A stretch of 64,000 bases of DNA, from positions 80,847-144,846 of the forward strand of contig SEIO01000004.1 of the NCBI GenBank assembly GCA_004145795.1, given 5' to 3'. Source of the DNA: Lentibacillus lipolyticus (GTDB taxonomy: Bacteria; Bacillota; Bacilli; Bacillales; Amphibacillaceae). The first letter of the stretch is position 1, and every line of letters starts with the position of its first letter. The notes under the pieces are model-generated. The model worked only from the letters and a program-made list of their open reading frames with translations. It ran no database searches and was not told the DNA's origin. Positions 37,143-48,382 of the stretch are shown piece after piece. The position numbers were made by a program, and so were the translations under genes.

Positions 37143-37586
37143 ATGAGTTTTATGAACAAACTGAAAACGTTTTTCACGATGGACGATGAGGAAATATATG
37201 CTGATGAAAAGACGGATAAGGCTATGTACGGTGATGGTACCGGCCAAAATGGTCAGCGGCATAACAGGGAAAATGTCGTAAGCCTGACAAGCATTCAGCA
37301 GCCCGCGTCGAAAGTTGTACTCTATGAACCGCGCAGCTATAATGAAGCACAGGAGATTGCCGATAATGTGGTGAATAAACGTGCGGCAGTCATTAATTTG
37401 CAGCGCATCGATCAGCAGCAGGCGAAACGGATTGTCGACTTTTTAAGCGGAACTGTCTATGCTGTAAATGGGGATATTCAAAAACTCGGGGATCAGACAT
37501 TTCTATGCACGCCGGAGAATGTAGATATTTCCGGAAGCATAACCGATGTGTTAATGGAAGAAGACGAATTTCATAAAGGATGGTAA
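37143..37586 (+). CDS. sepF: Cell division protein SepF
   Basis: A 147-residue protein with an N-terminal amphipathic membrane-binding helix ([13 protein letters not shown]), an acidic linker and the SepF core (residues about 58-138: [43 protein letters not shown]). It anchors FtsZ to the membrane in parallel with FtsA. The ribosome binding site is GGGGGGA. It belongs to the ylmD-ylmH-divIVA cluster. Confidence 0.95.
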   Translation: MSFMNKLKTFFTMDDEEIYADEKTDKAMYGDGTGQNGQRHNRENVVSLTSIQQPASKVVLYEPRSYNEAQEIADNVVNKRAAVINLQRIDQQQAKRIVDFLSGTVYAVNGDIQKLGDQTFLCTPENVDISGSITDVLMEEDEFHKGW

Positions 37587-37593
37587 GCAGACT

Positions 37594-37857
37594 ATGCAAT
37601 CACTATTGGGTATATTGTATTGGGCATTGGAGCTTTATAGCTTTGCACTGATTATTTATATTTTCATGTCCTGGTTTCCGGGAGCACGGGAATCGGCATT
37701 TGGAAGTTTTTTGACAAAAATATGTGAACCGTATCTTGAACCATTTCGGAAAATTATACCACCACTCGGTATGATTGACTTTTCCCCGATTGTAGCCATT
37801 TTCGTTCTTTATTTTGCTAGGATGTATGGGCTGCCGGTCCTGTTCAGCTGGTTCTAG
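37594..37857 (+). CDS. ylmG: YggT family membrane protein YlmG
   Basis: An 87-residue integral membrane protein with two hydrophobic segments and the YggT signature around the [20 protein letters not shown] stretch (residues about 45-64). It is linked by gene order to SepF and division; molecular role unknown. It starts seven bases after the sepF stop. Confidence 0.9.
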   Translation: MQSLLGILYWALELYSFALIIYIFMSWFPGARESAFGSFLTKICEPYLEPFRKIIPPLGMIDFSPIVAIFVLYFARMYGLPVLFSWF

Positions 37858-37868
37858 GTGCTTGCGCT

Positions 37869-38645
37869 ATGGACATATACCAGCATTTCAGAAACGAAGA
37901 GCAGCCATTTATTGACAATGTCCTGTCCTGGATACGGGATGTGGAAATGACCTTTCAGCCTAAGCTGACCGATTTTTTAGACCCTAGAGAGCAACAAATT
38001 GCCGATATGCTTGTTGGGACAAGCCTTGAAGATATAAAAGTGACAAAGTTCGGCGGCAACCCATCCGCTGAACGAAAGCGGATTATGATTGCCCCCATGT
38101 ATGAGCAGATAACGGAAGATTCATTTCAGCTCGCCCTTTTGCAAGGTTTTTATCATAAAAAATTTGTTTCCCTGACTCACCGGGATGTGATGGGGGCTTT
38201 TTTATCACTTGGCATTAAACGAAAAAAGCTGGGTGATATTATTGTCGAAGATGGACTGGTGCAAATCATTGCAGCAGACGAAATAGCCCCATACGTACTT
38301 GCAAATCTCACCTCCGTTAAGAAAGCGAGCATCCGACTTGAAAGCAAGCCGCTGTCTGAGCTGGTTGAAAGCAAAGCCTCCTGGGTTGAAACGGACCATA
38401 TTGTCTCATCATTGCGGTTGGATACCACCATAAAGGCTATTTATAAATTATCCAGAAAAGACGCAGCGACTATGATTGAAAAAGGGATGGTGAAAGTAAA
38501 TCACCAGGTTGCCGATGACAAAAAATTCACCCTTGAAGAAGGCGATATCCTGTCATTACGGAGCAAGGGAAGAAGCAAACTGATCGCTATCAATGGTCGG
38601 ACGAAAAAGGATAATATAAGCATAACAGCCGCTGTATTAAAATAA
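37869..38645 (+). CDS. ylmH: S4-domain RNA-binding protein YlmH
   Basis: A 258-residue protein with an N-terminal ribosomal-quality-control-type region and a C-terminal S4 RNA-binding domain (residues about 180-240, RLDTTIKAIYKLSRKDAATM followed by GMVKVNHQ). YlmH binds stalled 50S-peptidyl-tRNA complexes in B. subtilis as part of ribosome-associated quality control. RqcH, another factor of that process, is encoded in this window at 57062-58771. The start has AGGTG upstream. Confidence 0.9.
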   Translation: MDIYQHFRNEEQPFIDNVLSWIRDVEMTFQPKLTDFLDPREQQIADMLVGTSLEDIKVTKFGGNPSAERKRIMIAPMYEQITEDSFQLALLQGFYHKKFVSLTHRDVMGAFLSLGIKRKKLGDIIVEDGLVQIIAADEIAPYVLANLTSVKKASIRLESKPLSELVESKASWVETDHIVSSLRLDTTIKAIYKLSRKDAATMIEKGMVKVNHQVADDKKFTLEEGDILSLRSKGRSKLIAINGRTKKDNISITAAVLK

Positions 38646-38757
38646 TTTAGCGAATGATGCAGGATTTTTCGCTTCCCTGTCGAAAAGATAGAATGCAGCA
38701 ATTATAGTTCTATGAATCATCATTATACACACTGACTAACTGAAGGAGGTGGCCTGT

Positions 38758-39282
38758 GTGTCATTATCACCGCTGGATATACACAACAAGGAGTTTACAA
38801 GAAGCTTTCGTGGGTACGATGAAGATGAGGTTAATGAGTTTCTTGATCAGGTCATAAAAGATTATGAAATGACCATCCGCGAGAAAAAAGAATTGCAGGA
38901 ACAGGTCGAGCAGCTGAATGAAAAACTCGGACATTTCACGAACATTGAAAACACGCTCAATAACTCCATTTTAATCGCCCAGGAAACGGCTGAAGAATTA
39001 AAAGGGAATGCCCAAAAAGAATCGAAATTGATTATTAAAGAGGCAGAGAAAAATGCTGATCGCATCGTTAATGAGGCGTTAAATAAATCCCGCAAAATTG
39101 AAGTGGATATCGAAGAATTAAAGAAACAGGCAAAAGTATTTCGGACTCGTTTAAAGATGCTAGTAGAAGCGCAGCTGGAAGTCATCAATGCAGATGACTG
39201 GGATGGCTTATTTGATGAAGAAGATGAAAACATGGAAGAAATGCAGGAAGATGCGTCTGAATATGCCAACAGTAATGCATAG
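38758..39282 (+). CDS. divIVA: Cell division initiation protein DivIVA
   Basis: A 174-residue coiled-coil protein that recognises negatively curved membrane at poles and septa and recruits MinJ and RacA-type partners. The N-terminal membrane-binding domain SLSPLDIHNKEFTRSFRGYD is followed by DEVNEFLDQV and long coiled coils (about 30-65 and 75-140), with an acidic tail. The GTG start at 38758 lies eight bases after AAGGAGG; a GTG at 38749 overlaps that site. Confidence 0.95.
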   Translation: MSLSPLDIHNKEFTRSFRGYDEDEVNEFLDQVIKDYEMTIREKKELQEQVEQLNEKLGHFTNIENTLNNSILIAQETAEELKGNAQKESKLIIKEAEKNADRIVNEALNKSRKIEVDIEELKKQAKVFRTRLKMLVEAQLEVINADDWDGLFDEEDENMEEMQEDASEYANSNA

Positions 39283-39285
39283 ACC

Positions 39286-39314
39286 TTGACGTTAGTAGAA
39301 ATTTTACATATAAT
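39286..39314 (+). promoter_or_regulatory. SigA promoter for ileS
   Basis: TTGACG at 39286-39291 and TATAAT at 39309-39314 are 17 bases apart and begin four bases after the divIVA stop. Transcription should start near 39321, ahead of the T-box leader. Confidence 0.85.
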
Positions 39315-39339
39315 TCATTATCATAAGGTCTAGCGATAA

Positions 39340-39583
39340 ATACGGATCATGATGACGGAGACAGTATGAGTACTTTTGCTGCCCAGCGAATCAGGAATGG
39401 TGGAAGCCTGATACAGCAATATATTCAGAACATCACTCCTGAGTGTCCATTTTGAACCAGAGTAAAAATGGACGGCCTATCCACGTTACGGATATCGAGT
39501 GAATGTAAAATAGGCGAATTTTACATTTATAAGGGTGGTACCGCGAGTCTTCTCGTCCCTTTTTGGGATGAGGAGATTTTTTT
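39340..39583 (+). promoter_or_regulatory. T-box riboswitch (isoleucine) before ileS
   Basis: The T-box sequence AGGGTGGTACCGCG is at 39532-39545. The terminator (about 39548-39583, arms TCTCGTCCC and GGGATGAGGAGA) is followed by seven T. The likely specifier codon is ATC (Ile) at 39432-39434 in GAACATCAC. Uncharged tRNA(Ile) should stabilise the antiterminator and allow ileS expression. Confidence 0.93.
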
Positions 39584-39618
39584 ACGTTTACTGATACATA
39601 TAACAAGGAGGATAATAC

Positions 39619-42375
39619 ATGGATTATAAAGAAACATTACTGATGCCGAAGACAAAGTTCCCGATGCGCGGCAATCTACCGAACAAAGAACCAGAGCGTC
39701 AGCAGAAATGGGATGATGAACAGATTTACGAAAAAGGACTTGCGCGGACAAAAGGACGCCCGCTGTTCATTTTGCATGACGGACCGCCATATGCCAATGG
39801 CGATTTGCATATCGGGCATGCGCTTAATAAAATTTTGAAAGACTTTATCACGAGATACAAATCTATGAGTGGCTTTCATGCGCCATATGTTCCCGGCTGG
39901 GATACACATGGTTTGCCAGTTGAAACTGCATTAACGAAAAAGAAAAAAATCGACCGCAAAAAAATGAGCATTGCTGAGTTCAGGCAGAAATGCGCCGAGT
40001 ATGCCATGGGCCAGCTAGATAATCAACGGAATCAATTCAAGAGACTCGGTGTCCGTGGTGATTGGGATAATCCGTATATCACGCTGACAAAAGACTACGA
40101 GGCCGCCCAAATCAAAGTATTCGGGGAAATGGCGAAAAAAGGCTACATTTATAAAGGCTTGAAGCCTGTGTACTGGTCCCCGTCATCAGAATCTGCACTA
40201 GCAGAGGCTGAAATCGAATACCATGATAAACGGTCCCCATCGATTTATGTGGCGTTTGACGTAACAGACGGCAAAGGGGTGTTGGATGGAAATGAGAAAA
40301 TCATTATCTGGACGACAACCCCATGGACCATTCCAGCGAACCTCGGAATTGCTCTCCATCCGGAATTAGAGTATGCCGTTGTTGCTGTGAATGGTGAGAA
40401 ATACGTCATCGCCCACGATTTGGTCGATACACTGACCGAAGAGCTGGAATGGGAGAACCCTGAAGTGATCAAGACATTTAAAGGAGAGGAAGCAGACCGC
40501 GTTGTTGCCAAACATCCGTTTTACAACCGTGATTCATTGATTATGCTTGGCAGTCATGTGACAACAGATGCTGGTACTGGCTGTGTTCACACAGCACCGG
40601 GTCACGGAGAAGACGACTTCTATATGTCTAGAACATACGGCATCGAACCATTCTCTCCAGTTGATGGAAAAGGATATTTTACACAGGAAGCACCAGGATT
40701 TGAGGGGATGTTCTATGACCAAGCCAATAAAGTCATTACGGAAAAACTGGATGAGGAAGGGGCACTTTTAAAGCTTTCATTCATTACCCATTCCTATCCG
40801 CATGACTGGCGTACGAAAAAGCCGACCATTTTCCGTGCAACATCTCAATGGTTTGCGTCCATCAAAGATTTTCGTCAGGACATTCTTGATGAAATCAATC
40901 GAATCAATTGGTATCCGGCATGGGGAGAGACGCGTCTGTACAATATGGTTCGTGACCGTGAAGATTGGTGTATTTCCCGGCAGCGGACATGGGGGGTTCC
41001 AATACCAGTGTTTTACGGGGAAGATGGAACACCAATCATTAATGATGAAACCATTGCTCACGTATCGAACTTGTTTGCGGAGTACGGGTCAAACGTTTGG
41101 TTTGAATGGGACGCACATGATTTGCTTCCGGAAGGTTTTACATCCGAGCATAGTCCGAATGGCACATTTACGAAAGAAACCGATATTATGGATGTTTGGT
41201 TTGACTCAGGCTCATCCCACGAAGCCGTATTGACACACCGTGAAGATCATAAACGTCCGGCTGATGTCTACCTTGAAGGAAGTGACCAATATCGTGGCTG
41301 GTTTAACTCATCCATTTCCACAGCGGTTGCGGTCACCGGTAAGGCGCCGTTCGAAACCATTATTAGCCATGGATTCACCCTTGATGGCAACGGTCGAAAA
41401 ATGAGTAAATCACTCGGCAATGTCATGGATCCATTAAAGATTCAAAAACAGCTGGGATCGGATATTTTACGTTTGTGGGTATCTTCCGTTGACTACCAGG
41501 CGGATGTAAGAATTTCTCAGGAAATCTTGAAACAAATCTCAGAAGGCTACCGGAAAATCCGGAATACCGTGCGATTCATGCTCGGAAACCTAGCTGACTT
41601 TGACCCGGCTGAAGATGCTATTCCGGAAGCAGAAATGGCTGAAGCTGACCGGTATATGCTGCATCGGCTGCAACAAATGCTGAAGAATGTCAGAAACAGC
41701 TATGAGGTTTACGAATACGCACCAATTTATTCGGAAATCCATAACTTCTGTACAATTGACTTAAGTTCGTTCTATCTTGATTTTGCCAAAGATATTTTAT
41801 ATATCGAAGCAGCGGATAACCACCGCCGCCGCAGCATTCAGACAGCATACTATGAAATAGTTACAACGCTTGTTAAATTGTTGACACCGATTATTCCGCA
41901 TACGGCAGATGAAATATGGGAATATATTCCTGGTGTGGAAGAAGAAAGTGTTCAACTAACGGATATACCAGAACCAAGAGAAATCACTGGTTTTGACCAA
42001 CTATATACGAAATGGGAACACTTTATGCAGGTACGGGATGATGTACTGAAGGCATTGGAAGAAGCCAGAGAAGCTAAAGTCATCGGAAAATCACTGGAAG
42101 CCAAAATTACGGTTGTTCCGAAAGATGACAAAACGAAAGAAGTGCTTGAGGGTATTTCCAATGTGAACCAATTACTCATCGTTTCCGAGGCTAACGTGAC
42201 AGACGAGGCACCTGAAGCAAACGAATATCAATACGTGAATGTCCTAGTTGAAAAGCATCCAGGTGAAAAGTGTGCCCGCTGTTGGACAGCTTCCGAAACA
42301 GTTGGCCAAGATCAGGAACATCCGGATTTATGTACACGGTGTGCGGATGTTGTCAAAGAGCATTACAGTGCGTAA
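39619..42375 (+). CDS. ileS: Isoleucyl-tRNA synthetase
   Basis: A 918-residue class I synthetase charging tRNA(Ile). The HIGH motif is in [18 protein letters not shown] (residues about 54-71) and KMSKS is in [14 protein letters not shown] (about 594-607). An editing (CP1) domain lies between them, with [16 protein letters not shown]. The C-terminal zinc site has CARCW and CTRCADV cysteine pairs. The ribosome binding site is AAGGAGG. It is under the T-box leader and ends with a terminator. Confidence 0.97.
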   Translation: MDYKETLLMPKTKFPMRGNLPNKEPERQQKWDDEQIYEKGLARTKGRPLFILHDGPPYANGDLHIGHALNKILKDFITRYKSMSGFHAPYVPGWDTHGLPVETALTKKKKIDRKKMSIAEFRQKCAEYAMGQLDNQRNQFKRLGVRGDWDNPYITLTKDYEAAQIKVFGEMAKKGYIYKGLKPVYWSPSSESALAEAEIEYHDKRSPSIYVAFDVTDGKGVLDGNEKIIIWTTTPWTIPANLGIALHPELEYAVVAVNGEKYVIAHDLVDTLTEELEWENPEVIKTFKGEEADRVVAKHPFYNRDSLIMLGSHVTTDAGTGCVHTAPGHGEDDFYMSRTYGIEPFSPVDGKGYFTQEAPGFEGMFYDQANKVITEKLDEEGALLKLSFITHSYPHDWRTKKPTIFRATSQWFASIKDFRQDILDEINRINWYPAWGETRLYNMVRDREDWCISRQRTWGVPIPVFYGEDGTPIINDETIAHVSNLFAEYGSNVWFEWDAHDLLPEGFTSEHSPNGTFTKETDIMDVWFDSGSSHEAVLTHREDHKRPADVYLEGSDQYRGWFNSSISTAVAVTGKAPFETIISHGFTLDGNGRKMSKSLGNVMDPLKIQKQLGSDILRLWVSSVDYQADVRISQEILKQISEGYRKIRNTVRFMLGNLADFDPAEDAIPEAEMAEADRYMLHRLQQMLKNVRNSYEVYEYAPIYSEIHNFCTIDLSSFYLDFAKDILYIEAADNHRRRSIQTAYYEIVTTLVKLLTPIIPHTADEIWEYIPGVEEESVQLTDIPEPREITGFDQLYTKWEHFMQVRDDVLKALEEAREAKVIGKSLEAKITVVPKDDKTKEVLEGISNVNQLLIVSEANVTDEAPEANEYQYVNVLVEKHPGEKCARCWTASETVGQDQEHPDLCTRCADVVKEHYSA

Positions 42376-42411
42376 ACCATAATACGGTTAGTAAAATAGG
42401 ATACAGACTAA

Positions 42412-42446
42412 AATAGGAATGCTGCTTTGTGGCATTCCTATTTTTT
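42412..42446 (+). terminator. Terminator after ileS
   Basis: AATAGGAATGC pairs with GGCATTCCTATT and is followed by T. Confidence 0.88.
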
Positions 42447-42521
42447 GTACAGCAGTTAATTGTGGTAAACTAATAAAGTACCTTTAAAATAGTAAAGGAT
42501 AAGAATGGTGGAGGAACAGGA

Positions 42522-43022
42522 ATGTATATTTATTACATATTGGCATTGGTTGTGATTACAATTGATCAGCTTACCAAATGGATCGTTGTACAAACGATGG
42601 CAATTGGCGAGCAAATAACACTTATAGAGGATTTTTTCTATCTGACGTCACATCGTAATAGTGGGGCGGCTTGGGGAATTCTGCAGGGGCAAATGGCCTT
42701 TTTTTACATTATTACGGTTATTGTCATCATCGGAATTATTTACTATATGCAGAAATACGCTACGGAAAGCAAGTTGCTGGCGGTTGCTTTAAGCTTGATT
42801 CTTGGCGGTGCAATTGGGAATTTCATTGACCGGCTATTCCGGAAAGAAGTCGTTGATTTCTTTGACTTCATCATTTTCGGGTATGACTATCCTATTTTTA
42901 ATATTGCAGACGCAGCCCTGGTCGTCGGTGTGATGCTTGTGATCGTAACAACTATTCTAGATGAACGAAAGGAAAAACGACAAAATGACAAATCAGCACA
43001 AAGTAACGGAAATAGAGCATAA
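42522..43022 (+). CDS. lspA: Lipoprotein signal peptidase (signal peptidase II)
   Basis: A 166-residue membrane aspartic protease with four membrane segments that cleaves lipoprotein signal peptides. The two catalytic aspartates are in [17 protein letters not shown] and [20 protein letters not shown] is a further signature. The C-terminal tail is hydrophilic. GGAGG precedes the start. Its last 38 bases overlap the start of rluD in another frame. Confidence 0.95.
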   Translation: MYIYYILALVVITIDQLTKWIVVQTMAIGEQITLIEDFFYLTSHRNSGAAWGILQGQMAFFYIITVIVIIGIIYYMQKYATESKLLAVALSLILGGAIGNFIDRLFRKEVVDFFDFIIFGYDYPIFNIADAALVVGVMLVIVTTILDERKEKRQNDKSAQSNGNRA

Positions 43023-43893
43023 TACTCGGATTGATAAACTGCTGTCCGATCTGCTGCCAGATACATCCCGTTCGCAAGTGCAGTCATGGATAACAGACGG
43101 CCATGTCCTTGTAGGTGGGAAGCAAGTAAAAAGCAATTATAAATGCCAGGCGGGTGATACTATTGAATGGGATGAGCCATCGGAAGAACCGTTGAAAATC
43201 GAACCGGAAAACATCCCGCTCTCCATTGTTTATGAAGACGAAGATCTCTTGGTCGTTAACAAGCCTAAAGGGATGGTGGTCCATCCGTCGGCAGGGCATC
43301 AAGACGGAACACTGGTCAATGCATTGCTCTACCACTGTGATAGCCTGTCGCAGCTGAATGGAGTGGAACGGCCTGGCATTGTCCACCGCATCGATAAAGA
43401 TACAAGCGGCCTGCTGGTTGTTGCTAAAACGGATGAAGCTCACAGCAGTCTTTCTGAACAGCTTTCCGCAAAAGATATGGATCGCCGGTATGAGGCAATT
43501 GTGCATGGGGTGATTGAACACGAAACCGGTGTCATTGACGCACCGATTGGCAGAGATCCTAACGACCGGAAAAGAATGGGGGTCGTTGATAATGGAAAGG
43601 ATGCTGTCACCCATTTTCGCGTGCTGCAGCGATACACCGATTTTACCCATGTTGTCTGTCAGCTGGAGACAGGCCGAACCCATCAAATACGGGTTCATAT
43701 GAAGTACATCGGCTTTCCAATTGTTGGTGATCCGAAGTATGGCCAGCGTAAAACAATGGCGATTGGTGGCCAGGCATTGCATGCGAAATCATTGGTATTG
43801 AAGCACCCAAAAACTGAGGAGCATCTGCAGTTTGAAGTGGATCCGCCGTCGTATTTCCAGGAACTGTTAGATCAATTGGGGAAAAGGGATTGA
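42985..43893 (+). CDS. rluD: Pseudouridine synthase, RluD family (YlyB)
   Basis: A 302-residue RNA pseudouridine synthase. An S4 domain is N-terminal (residues about 8-65), and the catalytic Asp is in [15 protein letters not shown] (about 132-146). [26 protein letters not shown]-type segments (quoted in part) mark the C-terminal half. ATG 42985 is chosen for AAAGGA eleven bases upstream; the ATG at 42961 has no such site. It overlaps lspA, and its stop codon lies within the -35 element of the pyr promoter. Confidence 0.9.
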   Translation: MTNQHKVTEIEHNTRIDKLLSDLLPDTSRSQVQSWITDGHVLVGGKQVKSNYKCQAGDTIEWDEPSEEPLKIEPENIPLSIVYEDEDLLVVNKPKGMVVHPSAGHQDGTLVNALLYHCDSLSQLNGVERPGIVHRIDKDTSGLLVVAKTDEAHSSLSEQLSAKDMDRRYEAIVHGVIEHETGVIDAPIGRDPNDRKRMGVVDNGKDAVTHFRVLQRYTDFTHVVCQLETGRTHQIRVHMKYIGFPIVGDPKYGQRKTMAIGGQALHAKSLVLKHPKTEEHLQFEVDPPSYFQELLDQLGKRD

Positions 43894-43918
43894 CAATCCC
43901 TCAATGGTCTGTAATAAT
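43890..43918 (+). promoter_or_regulatory. SigA promoter of the pyr operon
   Basis: TTGACA at 43890-43895, overlapping the rluD stop, is followed after 16-17 bases by TAATAAT (43912-43918). The transcript would start near 43925, ahead of the first PyrR-binding site. Confidence 0.75.
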
Positions 43919-43934
43919 AAGTGTAATTAAATAT

Positions 43935-44042
43935 GGAACCTTTAATATAGTCCAGTGAGGCTAAAAAGGTGGCGGCATAATGTACATGGAATTTCTGTGT
44001 CCAAATCCCTTTTTTCCTCATTGGAGAAAAGGGATTTTTTAT
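43935..44042 (+). promoter_or_regulatory. PyrR-dependent attenuator 1 (pyrR leader)
   Basis: The PyrR-binding hairpin has arms ACCTTT and AAAGGT (43938-43970) and the diagnostic loop AGTCCAGTGAGGCT at 43949-43962. A terminator follows: AAATCCCTTTT with AAAAGGGATTT (about 44003-44036), then T. With UMP bound, PyrR should favour termination. Confidence 0.93.
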
Positions 44043-44066
44043 AGACAAGAAAATGATACGGCTTAA

Positions 44067-44627
<561 letters not shown>

Positions 44628-44633
44628 ATAAAA

Positions 44634-44743
44634 AGACCTTTAAATAAATCCAGTGAGATTTATAAGGTCGCTTACAGGAAACGTGTATCAATCTTTGATG
44701 GACACGTGTACCTCTTTGCGGCCTTACGCAAAGAGGTTTTTTT
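44634..44743 (+). promoter_or_regulatory. PyrR-dependent attenuator 2 (pyrR-pyrP)
   Basis: Arms GACCTT and AAGGTC (44635-44669) enclose the loop ATCCAGTGAGATT. The terminator is CCTCTTTGC with GCAAAGAGG (44711-44736), followed by seven T. Confidence 0.92.
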
Positions 44744-44781
44744 ATGTCTCAATTTAACTGAGAAAATGGGAGGAGATCGTT

Positions 44782-46170
44782 ATGAATAAACAGGAAATGG
44801 TCATGGATGTACAGGAAGCACCGAAACTGCAGAAATGGATTATGTTGAGCTTGCAGCACTTGTTCGCTATGTTCGGCTCAACCATATTAGTCCCATTTCT
44901 GACAGGGCTGTCACCGGCAGTAGCATTAGTATCCAGCGGTTTTGGGACACTGGCTTATCTCATCATTACACAAGGAAAAATACCTGCATATTTAGGGTCC
45001 AGCTTTGCCTTTATCGCACCAATCATAGGTGCAACTGCAGCAAGCGGTCCAACCGGGGCAATGGTCGGCACCTTTCTGGCAGGTTTAGTATACGGTGGGG
45101 TTGCCCTGTTGATTGGGGCACTGGGGCTTAACTGGCTCATGCGGATCCTGCCGCCGATTGTCGTTGGTCCAGTCATTATTGTTATCGGACTTGGCCTGGC
45201 ATCGACTGCAATTGATATGTCAATGTATGTACCGGGACTTGATGAAGATGTATACAGTGGTACACACTTCAGTGTTGCACTTTTCACACTGGCCGTGACG
45301 ATTGTTGCTTCGATTTTTTTCCGAGGTTTTTTTGGCCTCATTCCGATTCTCATTGGCATCGTATCCGGATATGTTTTTGCCCTTTTCCAAGGCATTGTGG
45401 ATACAGCGGAAATAAGTGCACAGTGGACAGCAATCACTTCAGCCGGTTCCATTTGGGGGATCATTACTGCTGTGTTTCAAGCACCAGACTTCATTGTCCC
45501 GTTTGTAGATTATTCCCCATGGAAGGTGTTAAATGGAGAAATTGTTCTGCTGATGGTGCCGGTAGCACTCGTGACGATAGCGGAACATATCGGGGATCAA
45601 ATGGTACTGTCAAAAGTTGTCGGACAAAACTTTCTTAAAAAGCCTGGGCTGCATCGGTCCATCCTTGGCGATGGTGTCGCGACGATGATTGCCTCATTTC
45701 TTGGCGGACCGCCGAATACAACATACGGCGAGAATATCGGTGTGTTGTCCATCACAAGAGTGTTCAGTGTGTTTGTTGTCGGCGGTGCGGCAGTATTCGC
45801 CATCCTATTCGGGTTCACAGGCATTATCACCGCCACCATTAGTTCCATACCTTCCGCGGTTATGGGCGGGGTGTCTATCCTCTTGTTTGGAATCATCGCG
45901 TCTAACGGGTTGCGGATGCTGATTGATAACCAGGTAGATTTGAGTGATAAGCGGAACCTTGTCATTGCGTCGGTTATTCTTGTGATTGGGGTTGGTGGAG
46001 CGTTCATCCAGTTATCGGAGAACCTGCAAATCGCCGGAATGGTACTTTCCGCCATTATCGGGGTAACACTCAACCTCGTATTGCCAGGGAAAGAAAGTGG
46101 GTATGGCAATGGCGCCATGTTCGACGACAGTGCGATTCATACAGATGGACATCAAGACGATGCAGCGTAA
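44782..46170 (+). CDS. pyrP: Uracil permease
   Basis: A 462-residue membrane transporter of the nucleobase-cation symporter (NCS2/UraA) family with about 14 membrane segments. LFAMFGSTILVPFLTGLSP near the N-terminus, the AEHIGDQMVLSKVVG segment with its conserved Glu and His, and GGPPNTTYGENIGV are characteristic. It imports uracil for salvage and is placed second in the pyr operon. Only 44 bases separate it from pyrB. Confidence 0.95.
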   Translation: MNKQEMVMDVQEAPKLQKWIMLSLQHLFAMFGSTILVPFLTGLSPAVALVSSGFGTLAYLIITQGKIPAYLGSSFAFIAPIIGATAASGPTGAMVGTFLAGLVYGGVALLIGALGLNWLMRILPPIVVGPVIIVIGLGLASTAIDMSMYVPGLDEDVYSGTHFSVALFTLAVTIVASIFFRGFFGLIPILIGIVSGYVFALFQGIVDTAEISAQWTAITSAGSIWGIITAVFQAPDFIVPFVDYSPWKVLNGEIVLLMVPVALVTIAEHIGDQMVLSKVVGQNFLKKPGLHRSILGDGVATMIASFLGGPPNTTYGENIGVLSITRVFSVFVVGGAAVFAILFGFTGIITATISSIPSAVMGGVSILLFGIIASNGLRMLIDNQVDLSDKRNLVIASVILVIGVGGAFIQLSENLQIAGMVLSAIIGVTLNLVLPGKESGYGNGAMFDDSAIHTDGHQDDAA

Positions 46171-46214
46171 AAACTTGCTTTGAAATCCGTGAAATAAAAA
46201 AAGGGGGAAGACGG

Positions 46215-47102
46215 ATGCAGCATTTTTTGTCGGTACGTAATCTTTCAGCGAATACTATTGAGACCATTCTGGAGCGAGCGGAAGTAATCGGTGGTACTCG
46301 AGAACAACATACAGGACGCTATTTTGCCGCTAATTTATTTTTTGAGCCAAGTACACGAACGAAAATGAGCTTTGTTGTGGCGGAACGGAATTTAGGCATG
46401 GATACACTCGACTTTCATACGGAAACATCGAGTACGGCCAAAGGTGAATCACTCTATGATACGGTTCGTACGTATGAGAGTATCGGCGCAGATTTGCTGG
46501 TTATCCGCCACGCGAATGACAACTGGTGTGATGAGCTGGGCAGCAGCATCTCTGTTCCCATCATCAATGCTGGATCCGGAAAAGGGGAGCACCCAACGCA
46601 ATGCATGCTTGATTTGTACACAATCAAACAGGAATTTGGTGCCTTCCAAGGACTAAATGTCGCGATAGCCGGTGACATCAAGCACAGCAGGGTGGCACGG
46701 TCCCATGTCAGTGCGCTAAAGACTGTGGGGGCCAATGTATACTTTGTCAACGTGCCTGGTTTCATGGATGAAAGTCTGGATATCCCGTCTTTAACGATGG
46801 ATGAAGCATGTACTATGTGTGATGTGGTGATGCTGTTGCGCATTCAGCATGAACGGCATGGGAATGGAGCATGCGACACCACTTCCTATCTGGAAAAATT
46901 CGGCCTAACGATCGAGCGTGAACGAAAGATGCAGAACCATGCCATCATTATGCACCCAGCACCGGTAAACCGTAATGTTGAAATCGATACGAGATTAGTA
47001 GAATGTGATCGTTCAAGAATTTTTCAGCAAATGGAAAATGGTGTGGCTGTACGGATGGGGATTATGGATTATTTACTAGCAGAACGGAGCGTGTTCGTAT
47101 GA
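46215..47102 (+). CDS. pyrB: Aspartate carbamoyltransferase catalytic subunit
   Basis: A 295-residue enzyme joining carbamoyl phosphate and aspartate. The carbamoyl-phosphate loop FFEPSTRTKMSF (residues about 42-53), STAKGESLYDT (the Lys loop), GEHPTQCMLDLYT and MHPAPVNR are intact. AGGGGG precedes the start. No PyrR-binding attenuator fits between pyrP and pyrB, unlike B. subtilis. Its stop overlaps the pyrC start (ATGA). Confidence 0.96.
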   Translation: MQHFLSVRNLSANTIETILERAEVIGGTREQHTGRYFAANLFFEPSTRTKMSFVVAERNLGMDTLDFHTETSSTAKGESLYDTVRTYESIGADLLVIRHANDNWCDELGSSISVPIINAGSGKGEHPTQCMLDLYTIKQEFGAFQGLNVAIAGDIKHSRVARSHVSALKTVGANVYFVNVPGFMDESLDIPSLTMDEACTMCDVVMLLRIQHERHGNGACDTTSYLEKFGLTIERERKMQNHAIIMHPAPVNRNVEIDTRLVECDRSRIFQQMENGVAVRMGIMDYLLAERSVFV

Positions 47103-48382
47103 AATATTTGTTTAAAAACGCAAAACGGCTGACGGAAGACGGCTCCACAGAATGTTGTGAGCTTTTCGTTGAAAACGAGGTAATCAGAACAATCGCACCA
47201 GTTGTGACGGAGGAGGCCGACCGTGTGATTGATTGTGACGGTCAGCTGCTTCTTCCAGGGTTCATCGATGTTCATGTGCATTTGCGGGAACCGGGCGGCG
47301 AACATAAAGAAACAATTGCAACCGGAACGAAGGCAGCTGCCCGTGGCGGATTCACCACGATATGTGCCATGCCGAATACATATCCTGTTCCGGATAAGAC
47401 AGAAACCGTTGATTGGCTGTTGGAAAAGTTTAACCAAGATGCGTCTGTGCGGGTGCTTCCATACGCCGCTATCACGAAAGGACTAAAAGGGAAGGAACTG
47501 ACAGACATTGCAGCACTTTCTCAAAAAGGTGTGTTTGCTTTCACAGATGACGGCGTTGGCATTCAAACAGCCGATCAAATGTTACAGGCCATGTCTGCGG
47601 CCGCTGCTAGTGGAATGCCGGTTGTCGCCCATTGTGAAGATAACTCGATTGTATATGGAGGAGTGGTGCATCAAGGAGAAGTAAGCACACGGATGAACCT
47701 GCCTGGCATTCCATCTTTGAGCGAATCCGTTCAGATTGCCCGTGATGTGCTGCTGGCTGAGGCGACTGGCTGCCATTATCATGTCTGCCACGTCAGTACT
47801 AAAGAATCAGTGCGCGTCATTCGCGATGCCAAGAAAGCTGGAATTCATGTAACCGCTGAAGTGACCCCGCACCACTTGCTAATGAATGAACAAGCGATAA
47901 CAGCAGATGACGCCAATTTTAAAATGAATCCGCCACTGCGCAGTGGACACGACCAGGAAGCATTGCTGGAAGGGCTGCTTGACGGAACGATTGATTGTAT
48001 CGCGACCGACCACGCCCCACATACGCGGGACGATAAAGCAGGCGGGTTTCTTAACGCACCATTTGGCATTACCGGATTGGAAACGGCCTTTCCCCTTTTA
48101 TACACCCATTTCGTCCGAACGGGGAAAATAGATTTGAAGCAGTTAGTCGATTGGCTGACGGTAAAGCCTGCCGGTATATTCCAGCTGCCATACGGACGGC
48201 TGGAAGAAGGGGCGGCTGCTGATTTTACGCTGATTAGCCTGGATCAAGAACGCGAGATTGATAGAAACACGCTTTACTCGAAGGGAAAAAACACTCCGTT
48301 TCATCGCTGGAAAGTAAAAGGGATACCATTGATGACGGTAGTGAACGGAGACATGGTATATAAGGAGGATGCACATGACTGA
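47099..48382 (+). CDS. pyrC: Dihydroorotase
   Basis: A 427-residue zinc amidohydrolase converting carbamoyl aspartate to dihydroorotate. Metal ligands are in DVHVHLREPG (residues about 59-68), AHCEDN, HVCHVST and ATDHAPHT. EVTPHHLLM is also conserved. It overlaps pyrB by four bases, and its last codons overlap the start of pyrAA. Confidence 0.96.
   Translation: MKYLFKNAKRLTEDGSTECCELFVENEVIRTIAPVVTEEADRVIDCDGQLLLPGFIDVHVHLREPGGEHKETIATGTKAAARGGFTTICAMPNTYPVPDKTETVDWLLEKFNQDASVRVLPYAAITKGLKGKELTDIAALSQKGVFAFTDDGVGIQTADQMLQAMSAAAASGMPVVAHCEDNSIVYGGVVHQGEVSTRMNLPGIPSLSESVQIARDVLLAEATGCHYHVCHVSTKESVRVIRDAKKAGIHVTAEVTPHHLLMNEQAITADDANFKMNPPLRSGHDQEALLEGLLDGTIDCIATDHAPHTRDDKAGGFLNAPFGITGLETAFPLLYTHFVRTGKIDLKQLVDWLTVKPAGIFQLPYGRLEEGAAADFTLISLDQEREIDRNTLYSKGKNTPFHRWKVKGIPLMTVVNGDMVYKEDAHD

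Noticed and set aside
43084-43782. 232-codon frame opposite rluD
   Set aside because: A shadow of the rluD coding pattern on the opposite strand.
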